From the NCBI GenBank assembly GCA_024138025.1, contig JAMXBD010000695.1:434001-498000 (forward strand): DNA of 64,000 nt. Direction: 5' to 3'. The position numbers and the translations under genes were made by a program. The notes beneath the pieces were generated by a model. The model was given only the letters and a program-made list of their open reading frames with translations, was not told the origin of the DNA and made no database searches. Shown here one piece after another: positions 1 through 11,684 of the stretch. Source of the stretch: Combretum micranthum. Lineage: Eukaryota; Streptophyta; Magnoliopsida; Myrtales; Combretaceae. Within the stretch, counting starts at the first letter, position 1; the number at the start of each line of letters is the position of its first letter.

Positions 1-649
1 TTCTTTTTCAAGTTTCTAGTCTCCTATACATGTAGATCTACCATTTGACATATCTATACATAGGCAAGGCTACACTTTCATGGTCAACAATGCATAAAAA
101 TCAAAATAAACATATGAACATGAATGTAGATGAAGATGTGAAAGTCTAAACACTAGATCTACTAAATATCATGCATGATTCATGGATTTCATGGCATGAA
201 CATGAATATCTATGCAGGATCCCTACTTTACATGCATGAACACAACACTATCTTCATCAAAAACTTATTTAAACTTTAGATCCACTTCTTGTGATGGCTT
301 GAGATTCTTGTATTAGTGTTTTCTCATCCCTAGCATTTGCTCATGGGGTTTAAGGTGGAAAACACACAAGAAAAGTCTTGACATTACAAGATTTAGGAGT
401 AATAAACTTAAAAATCATCACCTATGGAAGACTTTGATGAAGAAAAGAAGAAGGAAAGAGCTTGTTGTGTGTGTGTGGAATGGGGAGGGCTCACAGCAAT
501 ATGGGGGAGAGAGGAGAGAGTGTTTTGTGATTTTTGGAAAATGAACAATGAAATGAAGGAGAGAGAAAGCTAAGGATTATTTATATTAGTGAATTTAGGG
601 TTTGTTTGAAGTAAATAAAAAGATAAATTAAATCAAATTAGGGCATGTA

Positions 650-680
<31 letters not shown>
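650..680. repeat. Poly-G homopolymer, 31 bp
   Basis: Thirty-one consecutive G on the plus strand, followed by a single A and four more G. It lies inside the LTR-like remnant, close to where related LTR copies have only short G-rich patches (for example near 6640 and 16290). The length is unusual and assembly of such a run is error-prone, so the exact count should not be trusted. Confidence 0.95.
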
Positions 681-681
<1 letters not shown>

Positions 682-904
682 GGGGAATAGCACCGGCCAC
701 AAATGGTTTGTGTGTGTGGGTGTGTGTTTGAAATTTGATAAATTTGAAATTGTGTAATAAATGTAATAAAAGTGATAATTTAATAGGAGACAAAAATTTC
801 TTGGAAAAAAAAATATAATTGAGTAGTTGTAAGGATGTAAGAATAGGGTATGGGTAGTGTGTAGTGTAGGTTGTACTTGTGAATAGTAGACAAGACATCT
901 ACTT

Positions 905-1750
905 TACTGGTTGTAACGAAAACACGGGAAAAGGCTATAACTGTAATTTTTATAACCCGAAAAATTATAAAATTGATATTTTTGGAATCCTTATAAAATT
1001 ATGGTTCTAAAGAATATTCCAGAACATTTTTCTGAGTTCGTGGTCCCGAGACACGCTTTTCCGTAATTGAGCTCGGGAAGGCCCGGAATTAAAAAATTCC
1101 CAAATTTAAAACTTTCAAAGGTCTAAAATATACTTTAGAATGATAATGCATATTCATTTTCTTTATAAAACTTCTTTTGTTATGAAATCAAAGGAAAGCC
1201 GGATCTAGGGTTTCTAAGCTGCTCTCACTAAGCTTGAACCAGATCAATATAGGGTTTCGTCTTTTGGTTTCCGAACTTTATTCGGTCACTATCCGGTCAC
1301 TAGGGAAACTAGGGTATACATTATAAGAATAATAATAATAATAACAATTTAGGTAACTAATAATATTAAATCGTACTAGAAGACTCACTAATTACCGGTA
1401 GTAACGAAATACAAATAGACTTGCAAAATCAGATAATTCTAGCTATTTGAAAATTTGTAAAGCTAAAAACTTAGAGATCTTATAGAAACATGAGTCTAAC
1501 GGCATTAATAACATATTCTTAACATTTCGAATCCCAGGGCGCGCTTTTCGAAACCGGCACTTGATCGGATTGGAATAGGTCGGAAATTCGTTGATCTCAT
1601 CTTTCCAGAGTATCCTAGACTTAATACGAACCGATTACACCTTTTCCTCTTATTACAACTCCTTGGTTTAGGAATACGAGATTATCGGATCTAGGTCACG
1701 GAGTTTCTTGGGAGGTTTTGGGGACTCAGGTTCCCCGATTGACTTTCTGG
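905..1750 (-). repeat. Two diverged tandem copies of an LTR terminal segment
   Basis: The segment at about 905-1320 and the one at about 1385-1750 both start with a 'tggttgtaacgaa' or 'ccggtagtaacgaa' type block and run through 'tctaa', 'cgggaca'-like and 'ctagggt'-like landmarks. The same landmarks occur once in the LTRs at 6955-7355, 16620-17030 and 55325-55729. Having two in a row suggests either a tandem duplication or two LTR remnants abutting. Assigned by eye; an alignment would settle it. Confidence 0.4.
1328..1344. repeat. (AAT)n microsatellite
   Basis: About five to six AAT units lie between the two LTR-like tail copies. Confidence 0.85.
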
Positions 1751-2403
1751 TTTACACCATTGCCAATATAAAAACTGATATTTTGTACTTATATGACTTG
1801 TCTGTTTGGTGAGATTTAATTTAAGGTCGATTTTCATAAGTATTTAATATCTCACAACGTTCTCGGAATTCCTTTGGATTGAGTTGTATTCCCGAAGGTT
1901 AATCACTATTCACTACTTAACAGTTTGTTTTTAGGGCTCTATTATATTCGAATTTATAAGTTGGAGTTAAATATAAAATTTGTCGTACGTAGGGGTTTTA
2001 GATTGGAAGTATATTGGGTTGCTATTTTATTTCTAAGGTTCCTTATTTTTCTTCACGACTCATAAATTTCCAGATTCGTTCGGAATTTGGGACTTGTCGA
2101 AGTTCGGTTTAATTTGGAGTGACTTTCAGGGTTTTATTTCCAAGGTTCATCTTTAGAATTATTTACTGAAATTTTCCAGGGCTATTTCTGATAAAGAAAC
2201 TATTTAATAAAATGTGTGTCTCCTAATAGTATCACCTTAAAAAGAGAATCTAAAGAAACTCTAAATAAATCTAAAATTATCTAAAGAAAATCTAATGACA
2301 TCTAAAAATATCTAAAGAGTTATATAAAGAATATTGATATAAATATCTAAATATTATTTTCAAGAAATAGATGGACTTTATCTTCAATTTTGTCTATCAC
2401 ATT
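1751..2403. other. Unassigned AT-rich sequence
   Basis: No coding region is visible. Between about 2230 and 2350 a degenerate 'tctaaa' word recurs several times. The stretch from 2060 to 2190 has vague similarity to LTR tails elsewhere in the window, but nothing decisive. Confidence 0.4.
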
Positions 2404-2777
2404 GGTCCATATAATCAATGTTAATCTTCTCGACATCATACACTAAGTGTTTATGAAGTCGGCTTCTATATTGCACTAAACTATGGTCTCATACTTTTTT
2501 TATGCTAAGTTGTTCCTAAGTTGTTAGTTAACGTGTACATTTATTTTGAATTTGTTTCCAGAACTACCAACATGGTGGCAAGATATTGTGGATTCAAATT
2601 TTAGGAGAAGGATATATCCTTATGATTGGTGATTAAACACCCCATTCTATCTCCATAAGCTATTTGATTTAGATTTTTTGAGTTTGTTTTCTTCTACTTT
2701 TGAGAATGGGTTCATTTTTTTCGACTTTGATTGATGAATAAAGTACACCCTTTTGCTGCAAAAAAAAAAAAAAAAAT
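2404..2777 (+). mobile_element. Short poly(A)-tailed retroposed fragment, LINE-like 3' end
   Basis: The segment ends in 18 consecutive A (2760-2777), preceded by an AATAAA signal near 2735. It is bracketed by an imperfect 11-bp repeat, tctatcacatt (2393-2403) and tctatgacatt (2778-2788), which differ at one base. A target-site duplication of this length beside a poly(A) tail is the signature of LINE-machinery insertion. The body (about 370 bp) is probably a 5'-truncated LINE 3' end or a truncated processed transcript. A short open stretch near 2565-2635 has Trp-rich coding character but matches no family I recognise. No tRNA-like A or B box was seen, which argues against a SINE. Confidence 0.5.
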
Positions 2778-3182
2778 CTATGACATTTCATGGAGATGGT
2801 TGAGAAGAACATAATGTAAAACCCACGATAATGCAGTTGAGCCATTCCTAACTATACAATGAAGGTAGGCATAGATCACTAGTCCAATCCTCTAAGGTAA
2901 GAAATTGATTTTGTAATTCTATTAATCCTTTAATTGATATGACAAGGGAATGCTAGGCAAGGTTGAAATGGAGAATTATTGGCTTCATAAGTTAAAGATA
3001 ATATAAATATAATTGCAACTATTAAGTAAGTGTGAATATACCCCTAAATTCCTTGGATACTTTTGAAAATATGTATATAATTCCATTTTACAACCAAGAG
3101 TGTCACAAGTGCTAAATTCACTAGTAGAGTTTTCCTTTTCCGTAAATGAAAGATAGGGGGTGCAGGAGCACCTAGGACCTAC
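2778..3182. other. Unassigned sequence left of the nested LTR block; possibly part of the oldest LTR
   Basis: No coding sequence is seen. The TSD pair CCTAC (3178-3182) and CCTGC (32551-32555) shows this sequence was once joined directly to 32556 onward, which is plus-strand LTR. A 'ctaaggtaagaaa' motif near 2898 resembles the leader-end splice donor of other plus-strand LTRs, and the distance from it to the LTR end, nested elements removed, is similar to that in the LTR at 18006-24952. Assignment to that LTR is an inference. Confidence 0.35.
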
Positions 3183-4260
3183 TATCACACCTTAAGAGAT
3201 ACCCTAAACGTGACAACCCATCATATACAATATTGAAGCCTAGGAATAACTACTTTAGTCACGCAAAGGCTTCCATATTATACGCAAGGTGCGCTTCACA
3301 ACAAAAGGAACACTGGAGGAGTAGCACACTTCAAGAGGATAGTAGATATGCGCAAGCAAGATGACTAAACATCATATATTTTAATCATCAAATATTACAT
3401 TATCTTTGGAGCATACCTCCGCTAATATACTAAAATATATCATAATGTTATAGTCATCTATAAGATTCTCCAAAATAATATAATATTACACTTTTGACAT
3501 GTAAGATTTCAAAAGGAAACTCTCCTTATGCTCCCATACTTTGCGTCTAAAGCTCTAACAGTCCACTAGTGGTTACCTTGAACATTTTGCTTCCTAGGTG
3601 AAGCTACAATTATTCCTACTTCAATAAAAATTCTATTGGGGTATAAGCGACAACTGTCACGCCCCAATGGGTACCCTAAACGTGACAGTCCGCCACACTC
3701 AATATTAAAGCTTAAGTATGACAACCTTAGTCATTCCAAAGGCTTTTATATTAAGTGTAAGGCTTACGTTCACATTTTTAGAGGACCATATGTGGAATTA
3801 TGTAGCTTAAGGAGATATAAAAACATATTAAGAAAAGAAGAATCACAATAACTATTTGTCCATGGCATAATTTTACGAACTTGAGAACAACTCCCTAAAT
3901 TACCAATCCATTATACACATGATAACATGCTAATGCTAAGCTACTCTATTCAAAATTCTAATATACAAAAGGGATTACCTGCCCCCAAGGTCCACGTGGC
4001 CTTAGCCATAGGTACGGGAACTGCAAAAGATAGCTATCGGGGTATAAGCTAATAAGCTTAGTGAGTAATTCCCAAAAATTCATACTCGAAGTAGATTACC
4101 AATCAAGTTTATTATTCAAACGTATGAAGTGCAACATCCACGTGAGCATACAAGACATATGACTTTCCGGGAATCATATGTTGAATGAATTTACGCCCTT
4201 CATTCGGGGTTGGGTATTCAGGCCAATTACAGCCACCACTTTTAAAAACACTTTTATAGT

Positions 4261-4432
4261 CTTACCGGCTCCTATACGCCATCAAAAATTTTGTAGTATT
4301 ACAGGCTCCTACTAGCCACCAAAAAGATTTTGTAGTTATTACAGGCTCCTACTAGCCACAAAAACTTGTAGTTATTACAGGCTCCTACTAGCCATCAATT
4401 TAAGTAGTTCTTACCGGCTCCTACTCGCCACT
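4261..4432. repeat. Tandem repeat in LTR, about 5 units of 36-41 bp
   Basis: Units share 'ggctcctactagccaycaa' followed by an AT-rich spacer ending 'gtagtta'. The outer units carry 'ttaccggctcctac' and the middle ones 'ttacaggctcctac'. The same array is at 13901-14075, so it is a property of the LTR family and predates insertion. Confidence 0.9.
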
Positions 4433-6115
4433 TACATGATATACCGGTTATGTCTACCACCACTATTATACACTTGTCCCACCAATTGTATAGTAGCGAA
4501 TGCAATGTGACTCAACATATGAAGTGCATGAATAATTTCTTTAATTAAAGTCTAGTAGTTACATTTAACTTCTTTCAAGTGATCAACCAATTTCAAACAT
4601 TCAAGATATTAATGTACATACAACTTTATTACAAACAAATTGAGTTTCGATATACTTAGTATTCCTTCAACATATTATCATACACTTCTTTTGAGTTTGC
4701 TTAGATTCTAGTGCAACTAATTTTACAAGCACAAGCAAGAGTATGAAAAATAACGGGGAAATAACTCACGATGCCATTGCCGTCTATTTCTCTTAAGCGG
4801 ATGAGTCGTTCACACACTCCACTAAATCGTAATAGTCCTCGGGGTGAAGAAATCCTTCCTCGGGATCACCTAACCAAAGAAAATACCCATAATGAGTTTT
4901 TCTTGAAGATTTTCTTGAATTTTGACAAAACAATGTCAAAGAACGTCAAAGTTCGTATGAAAGAATGTTCCAACTTAAAATGGCCATAACTTGGTCATTT
5001 TAACTCGGAATCGCGCATATAATATACCGATTTCTATCTACTCGAAAAGATCTACCCATTTCTAAAATTATTTCCCACAAACAAAGCCAATAGGCTCCGA
5101 AAAACTGGTGACAAAATTCACCACGGATTTTAAGTAAAAACAACTTTGGTTCAAGAAATCAAAATTTGTTTGATAAATACTTAGTTATCTATATAGTTGA
5201 AAAATTCTCTTTTTATAACTATATAACTCATATTTAAGCATGCTCAAGTGTTTGTTGTCCAAATTATTTTTCTTAAGTAAAACAATGTCGGGTTGAAGCT
5301 TTTCGGAAATTGTTTTCTTTGAAATGAATACCTTGTTTTCTTTATTTTCTAAAAACGTTTTATGTTGGTTTTATTTATCTTTTTCTAAGTGACTTTTGAA
5401 AATAAAATTTTCTACTTTCTAAGTTACACTAATAATATTTTTGAAGTTTTCTAGAAAATATGCTTTTCCTATTTTCTTGTGTAAATTCCTTTGTTTACTT
5501 GTTTTGGCAAAAATCTTTACTTGATATTTCTCATTCTTTTTCTCATGTCTCCTATTTCAAATAATTACCCATATGAAAATTTGGTTTCTTTATAAAAACA
5601 AAGTGGAACAATTAAGGACTTTTTGTAGAAAAACTAATTTCTATAATCTTATTAACTTTTTCTTGTAACTTGAAAAGTGAAAATTTTATTCTTTTCAAAC
5701 CATAAATTTTCTTTGCCTATTGTTTGCAAAGGTTTAAAAATTTCCTTAGTTCTCCATCTTATTTTCTTTCTTTATGAAAACAACCATTTTTGTCAACAAA
5801 ATATTTTCTTTTGAAAAGCAAAGTAGAGTAACAAAGATTTAACTAGCTTTTAAGTAAAAATAGTTTCTAAATTCATAGTGAATTCTTTTTGTAACTTGAA
5901 AATGAATGAGTTTATTTTTGTTATCTTATATTTTTATGTTTCACATAAACTTATTCCTAAGTGACAAAAAGTCTTCTTTTATTTCATTATCTTTAGAAAA
6001 TAAAACTTTTGGACAACAATCTAAATGAACATGATTATGAGAATAATAATAAACAAAATAACATAAAGTAAATAATAAAATCAAGTATTGGAGTCTTAGC
6101 TTTTTCAAGGCTCCC

Positions 6116-6213
6116 GGGACTAAGAAATAAACTAGTCCCATAAAAATAAAATGAAAGAAGAAAAGCTTGTTTTGACTTGATGAGGACAAGTCTAAGACTA
6201 GAGACTAGTCTTA
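6116..6213. promoter_or_regulatory. Paired inverted repeats in the LTR
   Basis: Two hairpin-capable palindromes sit close together. The first is gggacta...tagtccc at 6116-6139 (7-bp arms, 10-nt loop). The second is taagactag-aga-ctagtctta at 6193-6213 (9-bp perfect arms, 3-nt loop). The second is preserved at 15827-15847 and 28526-28546, and a rearranged form is near 19348 in the oppositely oriented LTR. Preservation among independently inserted LTRs suggests a function, perhaps RNA 3'-end formation or packaging. That function is inference. Confidence 0.55.
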
Positions 6214-6530
6214 AAAACAACTTGAAATAAATAAATTGCATTGAAGTAAATAAATTGCTTGAAGATAAATAAATTGCAAGATTATGAGCTTATATGCTCT
6301 AAAGAATATGTATATAGTTATATAGATATAGTAGATAGTTATGAACATAAAAGAAACATAATGAACATAAGAAACATAATGAATATAGGAAACATGAACA
6401 TAAAGGAATTATGTTATGAACAAAAACAAAGTATGAACCTATTGTTGCTTTCTTAACCTTCATGGTTTTAGAAAACACACACTAAGCTCATACTAAGTAG
6501 ATGAACATGGAGACTTCTTGAAGAACTTTT

Positions 6531-6659
6531 ACCTAAAGAAGATGAGCTAAAGAGAACTTCTTGAAGAGCTTCTTGGAGAGAAATTCTAGAGAGATTTTGA
6601 GAGAGTAATTTTAGTGTAGAAGTGGTGTGAAAGAAGTGAAAGAGGAGGGGGTATTTATA
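6531..6659 (-). promoter_or_regulatory. LTR core promoter, leader exon and candidate 5' splice site
   Basis: On the minus strand a TATAAATA box (6652-6659) is followed by CT-rich leader sequence and, about 120 bp downstream, the motif 'cttctttag|gtaaaag', whose GT lies at 6532-6531. The same arrangement occurs in the partner LTR and in other LTRs of the window. Only the motifs are seen; transcription start and splicing are inferred. Confidence 0.5.
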
Positions 6660-7355
6660 GGAAAATTGGAGGGATTTTTGTGTGATTAAAATAAATGTAA
6701 AATTGAAACAAATTGTGGAGGGGAAGAGAGGGGGCGCCGGCCATTGTGTGAGGGGGAGGAATTGATTTATTTTTTTGACTTTTTGAAATAAAAGATGTAA
6801 TTGTAAGTAGATGTGATATAAAGTTATGGGAAAGGTAAAAAGTTAAGATATAGGTTATGTAGAGTGTAAGAGTAGGTGTAAGAAAAAGTAGAGATAAAAG
6901 AATAGTGTAGAATAGTAATGAATAGTGTAATGTAAAGTAGATATGACAATTAAAGTACCGGTAGTAAGAAAATACGCGTATAATAGCTATATCTGTTATT
7001 TTTACTTACCGAAAAATTATGAAATTGATATTTTTGGAAAACTTATATTTTTACGAGTCTAACGGTATATTCGGAATATTTTTACTATTCCGGGCTTCCG
7101 GACACGTTTTTCGAGAACTGTGTCCGATCGGGTTCGAAGGACCCGAATTTCGCGAAACTGAAACTTTTATGAAACCTATGGTTATTACGACTATTTGAGC
7201 TAATTATCCCAACTTCGTTTTTCCGGGCCAAAGAAAACGGCAATGCCGGATTTAGATTGATACGGTAAACTAGGGTTTTGTTGACCTTTAGGGTTTCGTT
7301 TGACTTCCGGTTAGGGTTTTATGCTAGACCGATTCCGAAAATTTAGGGGTTTACA

Positions 7356-7373
7356 ACCTACCCCCCTTAAAGA
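7356..7373 (-). other. Polypurine tract of the gag-only element
   Basis: On the minus strand, 'ctttaaggggggtagg' lies immediately before the 3' LTR. This is the expected position and composition for plus-strand DNA priming in reverse transcription. Confidence 0.8.
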
Positions 7374-9100
7374 AAGTTTTGTCCTCAAAACTTGGAAATT
7401 CCTATTTGTGGTTAAAACTTGGTTACTTGGGTTAGGCGTCCTTCTTCAAAAAGATCTCTTTACTTGATTTCCTTATTTCTTATCCTCGGAATTCTTGCGG
7501 ATAAATATCGGTATTGCGTATATCCTCATAAGGAAATTTCTCTTTTAAAACATTAATTTTTATCCTTATGGTTTGATTCCTTAACCATCTTTGTTAAACG
7601 GGGATTCGTTGCACTTTTCTGATAATCAACTTCCTTCTCGTCTCATGGTTACTTCCTATCTTTAAACTCCCCTGATTCTCAATTTGAGACTCTGAAGGTT
7701 TCCTTTTTCGATCCGTCTTATTTTGTCTATCTTGTGCCCTTATCATCTTATGAGATTCTCTTGATTGTTCCTCCAAGGTATTCGAATGGTTCTTTTGTAG
7801 TATCAGGGGTCCAAAGTTCTTTATTAGCTCCTTTACGTTCCCATTCTTGCGTCCAGGGTTGTCATATCTCTTACCGACCTCTTTTGCTTTTAGCTCTTTT
7901 TCCTTTAGAGAGCGTCATATTGACTGATTATGAAACGAACTACCTTTGTGAGCTACTCAATGTATACCCTAAGCATCCTTGCCTTCTTGCTATCGTTTGT
8001 GAAAAATTCCAGATCTTAAGAAGGTTAATTCTGTTTTCTTTGAAAACCTTTTCATCCTTTGGTGTCTTTATCTCTTTATCCAAATTTCATTTCTTCTAAT
8101 TGTTCCTTGAACTTCGGTATGTCTGATTTCTTCTTAGATATGTTATTGATCCCAAATTATGAACTGTACTCATGATTCCTTCTTTACTAACTTCCTTGTC
8201 CTTAGGTTATGCTAAATCATCCTTCAGCTTCCTTTAACATATCTTTCTTCCTCTATCGCTTCTTTATCCTTCGTATCTTTTCATCTAAACTCTTTTGTGA
8301 TTTTTATACGGTTACCCTTAATATCCTACTAACGTGGTTCCTCTTTTAAACCTTGTTTGTGAGCTTCAAGGTTTAGCTTTTCAACTTCTCTTCAATTTCC
8401 CATACTTAAGATTACACTCTTAGTTTGCTTCTTTCCTTCTTCATTATAAGCTGGTCGGTATATTTCGTGATGGCATACCTCACTTCGTAAGGTCTTGATT
8501 CTTCTTGTTGGTGTTCTTCCAACTTCCTTATTAGGCCATTTTTCCATGTTTCGCTGAGTGAAATTTATATCCCAAATTCTTTTCAAACTTCTTACTGAAA
8601 CTTATGAATGTCTCCAAAGGTCAATTTCTCTTCACTCTTTAGCTATTCAATTCCTTTCATCAACTCGCAAGAATGTGTCTGTTCTTTTCTTATGTTAGCA
8701 GGTCCTTGCTAAACATTCTCCTCTTTGTTTGTAAGCTCTATGTTTTCCTTGGTTCTTCTTATTGAAATTTTATTTGAGAGACATACCTCTTATTCCAAAG
8801 ATTACTTATTTTCCATTATTCCTTAGAGTCACTGGTGACTTCATGTCTTCGCGTCTTTGTTGATAGTTTAACTAAATTTTCTTGAGTTTTCTCATTCTCT
8901 CACATTATCTCAAACTAGGTTGATTGTTTGTTATATAGAAAGAATGTAATACTTTGAACTTCAAGAGAGTAAAACATTCTGATTTACTAAACTTCTTATG
9001 TACATGAGAGGGGATTATTGCTCTTATTTATCCGTATAAAGAAAACCTTACATTCCTCTGTTATTATAAAGAAACATCATCAGTAAAAGAAGGTTAGAGA
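7374..9100 (-). other. Region where pol would be expected; no recognisable enzyme domain
   Basis: Read on the minus strand this 1.7 kb has short Lys/Glu-rich open stretches (for example complement 7594-7776 and 8392-8586) interrupted by many stops. I see no protease DTG/DSG-type motif, no RT xxDD box, and no integrase HHCC or DDE pattern. It could be heavily decayed gag 3' sequence, decayed pol, or non-coding spacer typical of elements without pol. Plus-strand frames here (for example 7734-8099) look like shadows. Confidence 0.45.
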
Positions 9101-10256
9101 TTGACTGGTTCCTGTATCGCTATTATAGCCTCTAATGTACTCCAAGGCAGTCAAGTTTCCATTTTCTTTGTCCACTTCCTTGCCTATCCATCGTCTCTGC
9201 AAGTTGTATACTCGAATTCCCGAAGCAGTAGGTCCAAGTCTGCTTTCGCTTCTACTTTCATTTCCTTTTCCTACTCTTATAGGAACAACTTCCTCTGATG
9301 ATCTTGATAGAATGTTCCTTCCTTGTGGACAGTTGTTGGCAACATGTCCTTTCTAATTGCAAACATAGCAAGCATCTATCCCTCTGTTTGGGTATTTTGA
9401 CCTCTTATGGTTTGCATCTCCACAAAAGAAACACTCTCCAAATAGCTGGGGGCACTTCTTCGGGTAGTGTGCTCTATTGCACTTCCAACACTTAATACTT
9501 CTTGTATGATTTTTCTATTGTCGCTCTTGATTTTCTTTGGTAGGGGCATGAGATGGGGTTCCATGCAAAATTCCCTTTCAATGATTGGGTCTTTTTCCTC
9601 TTCTATTCTTTCTCTTCATTTCCTTGCTCCTTCTACGATCCGAGCTCTTTCCACTAATTCCCGAAAATTTCTTATGTCAAATTCTTCCAACTTCATCCTT
9701 AGGTCTTCGTCCAATCCTCCTATAAAGACTTGCCTTTTAAATTCTTCACTGTACTTATAGGAGTCCGATGCATATTGCAACAATCTACTGAACTCAGTCT
9801 CATATTGTTCGATTGTTCTTCCTTTTTGAGCACTTTGTAAGAAGTCCGCACTATATCTCACTCGTAAACTTCCTAGAAAATAATTCTCCAAAAACTCATG
9901 TCTAAACATTTCCTAAGTGATTGGAGTCATCAGATCTCTTTTCCTTGATTCCCACCATATCTTAGCGTTTAGACGAAGCATGAATGTTCCATACTTGTTT
10001 TGCAAATGGGGCGGAACTTCATATTCATCAAAGGACATCTCTATTTGAGATGACCGATCTTGGCTTGTCATAAGCTCCTTCAAAGAAGCGGTTACTTTTG
10101 ATGAAGTTAGGTAACATGCTTTTGTATGGTCTTGGCGGTGGAGATGGAGGTAGGGATGCACTTTGGCTATGCATGTTCCTATGCACAGATGCCTCTGTTG
10201 AAGCTTGTTGTCGTGGTGGGGTTGATGTGGACGGTGGTGCTATTACTGGTGTGGTT

Positions 10257-11684
10257 TGATAAGTACAAAATACCCTAACTATTCACATGGTTTTAGTATG
10301 ATATTATAGTGATTTTTATGTGAATAATTGTAGAAAAGGATACTGATTTGAGTAATATGTTAATTTCAGGATTAAGAGGAGATAATAAGCATTATGGAGA
10401 TGTTTTGATGAATTACAACAAGTTTTGATGAAGAAAGTGCAAAGTGAAGAATTTCAACATACATGAGATTTCAACACAAGCTGTGTTGAATGCTAGTGTT
10501 AGCCTTTAAAAATGTACAGCAAGCTATTGAAAAGAACATAAGGAAGCAACACGAGTTATGTTGGATGCTTATATTAGAGATAAAAAATGGACAGAATGCT
10601 TTATGGAACATACACGACTTCGTAACACAGGTTGTGATCGGGCTTGTGTAGGACTCCAATTCGTAACAAATCCGAGGAAATAGCCGACATGAGGAAGCAA
10701 CACGGCTCCGAACACGTCCTGTGTAGAATGCCTGTGTAGAAGACAAATCCATCTTTTTATAAATAGATCCAACCACTCTTTGAGGAGGGAGACGAAATGG
10801 AAGAAAAGAAACCCTAGGAGAGAAGACATACGAGAAGAAGAGGAACTTCTAATAATTTTCCATCACAAGACTTGTTGGTTAAAGGGTGTAATCATCATGT
10901 TTTATAATTATTCTTCCATGGTTTATATTTGCGACTATTTTACAATGGAAGCTTAGATCTATATGCCCTAGATTTGAGAAACCCTAACCCTAATGTGGAT
11001 TGAATTGATTTGTTGAATGAAGTTCTTGTTCTTGGATCTATTCATGTTGTTTGATTGTTTTAATCTAGTATATGCACAATATTAGATTATTGTATGGTTC
11101 TTGTTAATTGAATCGACGGAAATTAATTAATAGGAAAGATCTAGCATGAGTAGAAGGATTTGAATGTAAATCTAGAGATAGATTACATGAATCTTTTGCA
11201 TCAAGAATTTATCTTTATGAGGAATTATGATCATTAATGCAACCTTTATATGCATCTAGTGAGGAAGAGATTTCCATTAGACATATAGGGTTAGGATTTA
11301 ATTATCTTGAGAAAGAGATTAATGAGATTAGGGTTCCTGCAATTCAAGAACATGTGCTGCATTGACGAATGTTATTAATAAGATTGATAGGGATAGTGGT
11401 ATATCAAGATCTAGGGTATTGTTTTGTGATTGCTGAATTATTAAGGTTGTGAATATACATTGATTGCAAATTAATTAGTTAAATAGTGAATCGTAGTTGT
11501 AGTAATAAATGCATTTAATTAGATTTGCTAAATAGTGGAAAACCGATTAATTCTAGTAATTGTCTTAAAGATCCTTGTGGACGATATCCGTTGACCCTAT
11601 ACAACTATAGATAGGTACACTGCCTAACTAGGTCGTAAGAGTTAATTGGAATTATAAATTTAAGAGTTGATACGATCTACATCA
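10257..11684 (+). mobile_element. Athila-type solo LTR inserted in gag
   Basis: It begins tgataagtac, the same start as the LTRs of the complete Athila-type element (tgataagatc), and ends gatctacatca, matching that element's 'agcacatca' terminus. Near 11573 it has 'gatccttgtggacgatatcc', the counterpart of the conserved U5 motif 'ctctgtgggatcgac' of the complete element. Gag sequence resumes on both sides. The flanking 5-mers (tggtt at 10252-10256, agttt at 11685-11689) match at only three positions, so the TSD is decayed or the ends are a few bases off. No internal coding sequence is present. Confidence 0.65.
10470..10765 (+). promoter_or_regulatory. U3 word block and TATA box of the Athila-type solo LTR
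   Basis: Short related words recur: 'caacacaagctgtgttg', 'acacgacttcgtaac', 'acacaggttgtga', 'cttgtgtagg', 'gaacacgtcctgtgtag'. Several are near-palindromic around ACAC and GTGT. A TATAAATA box (10758-10765) follows the block directly. The same layout with different words is seen in the other Athila-type LTRs. Confidence 0.55.

Larger units (their letters stand above)
1..1750 (-). mobile_element. Partial LTR-like remnant of the large-LTR family, cut by the window edge
   Basis: The stretch resembles the half of the LTRs at 3655-7355 and 34244-55729 that contains their TATA box and TGTAAACCCC terminus. Shared landmarks are a purine-rich tract near 430-560 (the complement of a CT-rich leader), then AT-rich sequence with repeated 'gaatagt'-like words, then the 'ccggtagtaa' and 'gaaaaattat' block near 910-1000 and again near 1390. 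Both ends are unresolved: the left is outside the window and no clean TTTACA terminus was found on the right. No coding sequence is supported. The apparent minus-strand reading frame at 638-898 is a translation of the G-run and has no coding value. Confidence 0.55.
3655..7355 (-). mobile_element. 3' LTR of the gag-only element
   Basis: Termini are tgtcacgccc at the left and ggggtttaca at the right (TG...CA). It aligns by eye over its length with 13303-17030, differing by scattered substitutions and small indels. It contains a tandem repeat (4261-4432), a long AT-rich middle, two hairpins (6116-6139 and 6193-6213), and a promoter/leader module near 6530-6660. Reading frames within it, for example near 4771-4989 and 5941-6456, are also present in the other LTR copy and show no protein-like composition. 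Confidence 0.9.

Noticed and set aside
638..898. Minus-strand frame ending in a polyproline run
   Set aside because: It is a translation of the complement of the 31-G run and AT-rich LTR sequence; it is not protein-like.
4261..4432. CRISPR-like repeat array
   Set aside because: Units are contiguous, variable in length and lack unique spacers; they lie in a plant LTR.
7734..8099. 121-codon plus-strand frame with hydrophobic residues
   Set aside because: Antisense to the gag-only element, flanked by degenerate sequence, with no family resemblance.
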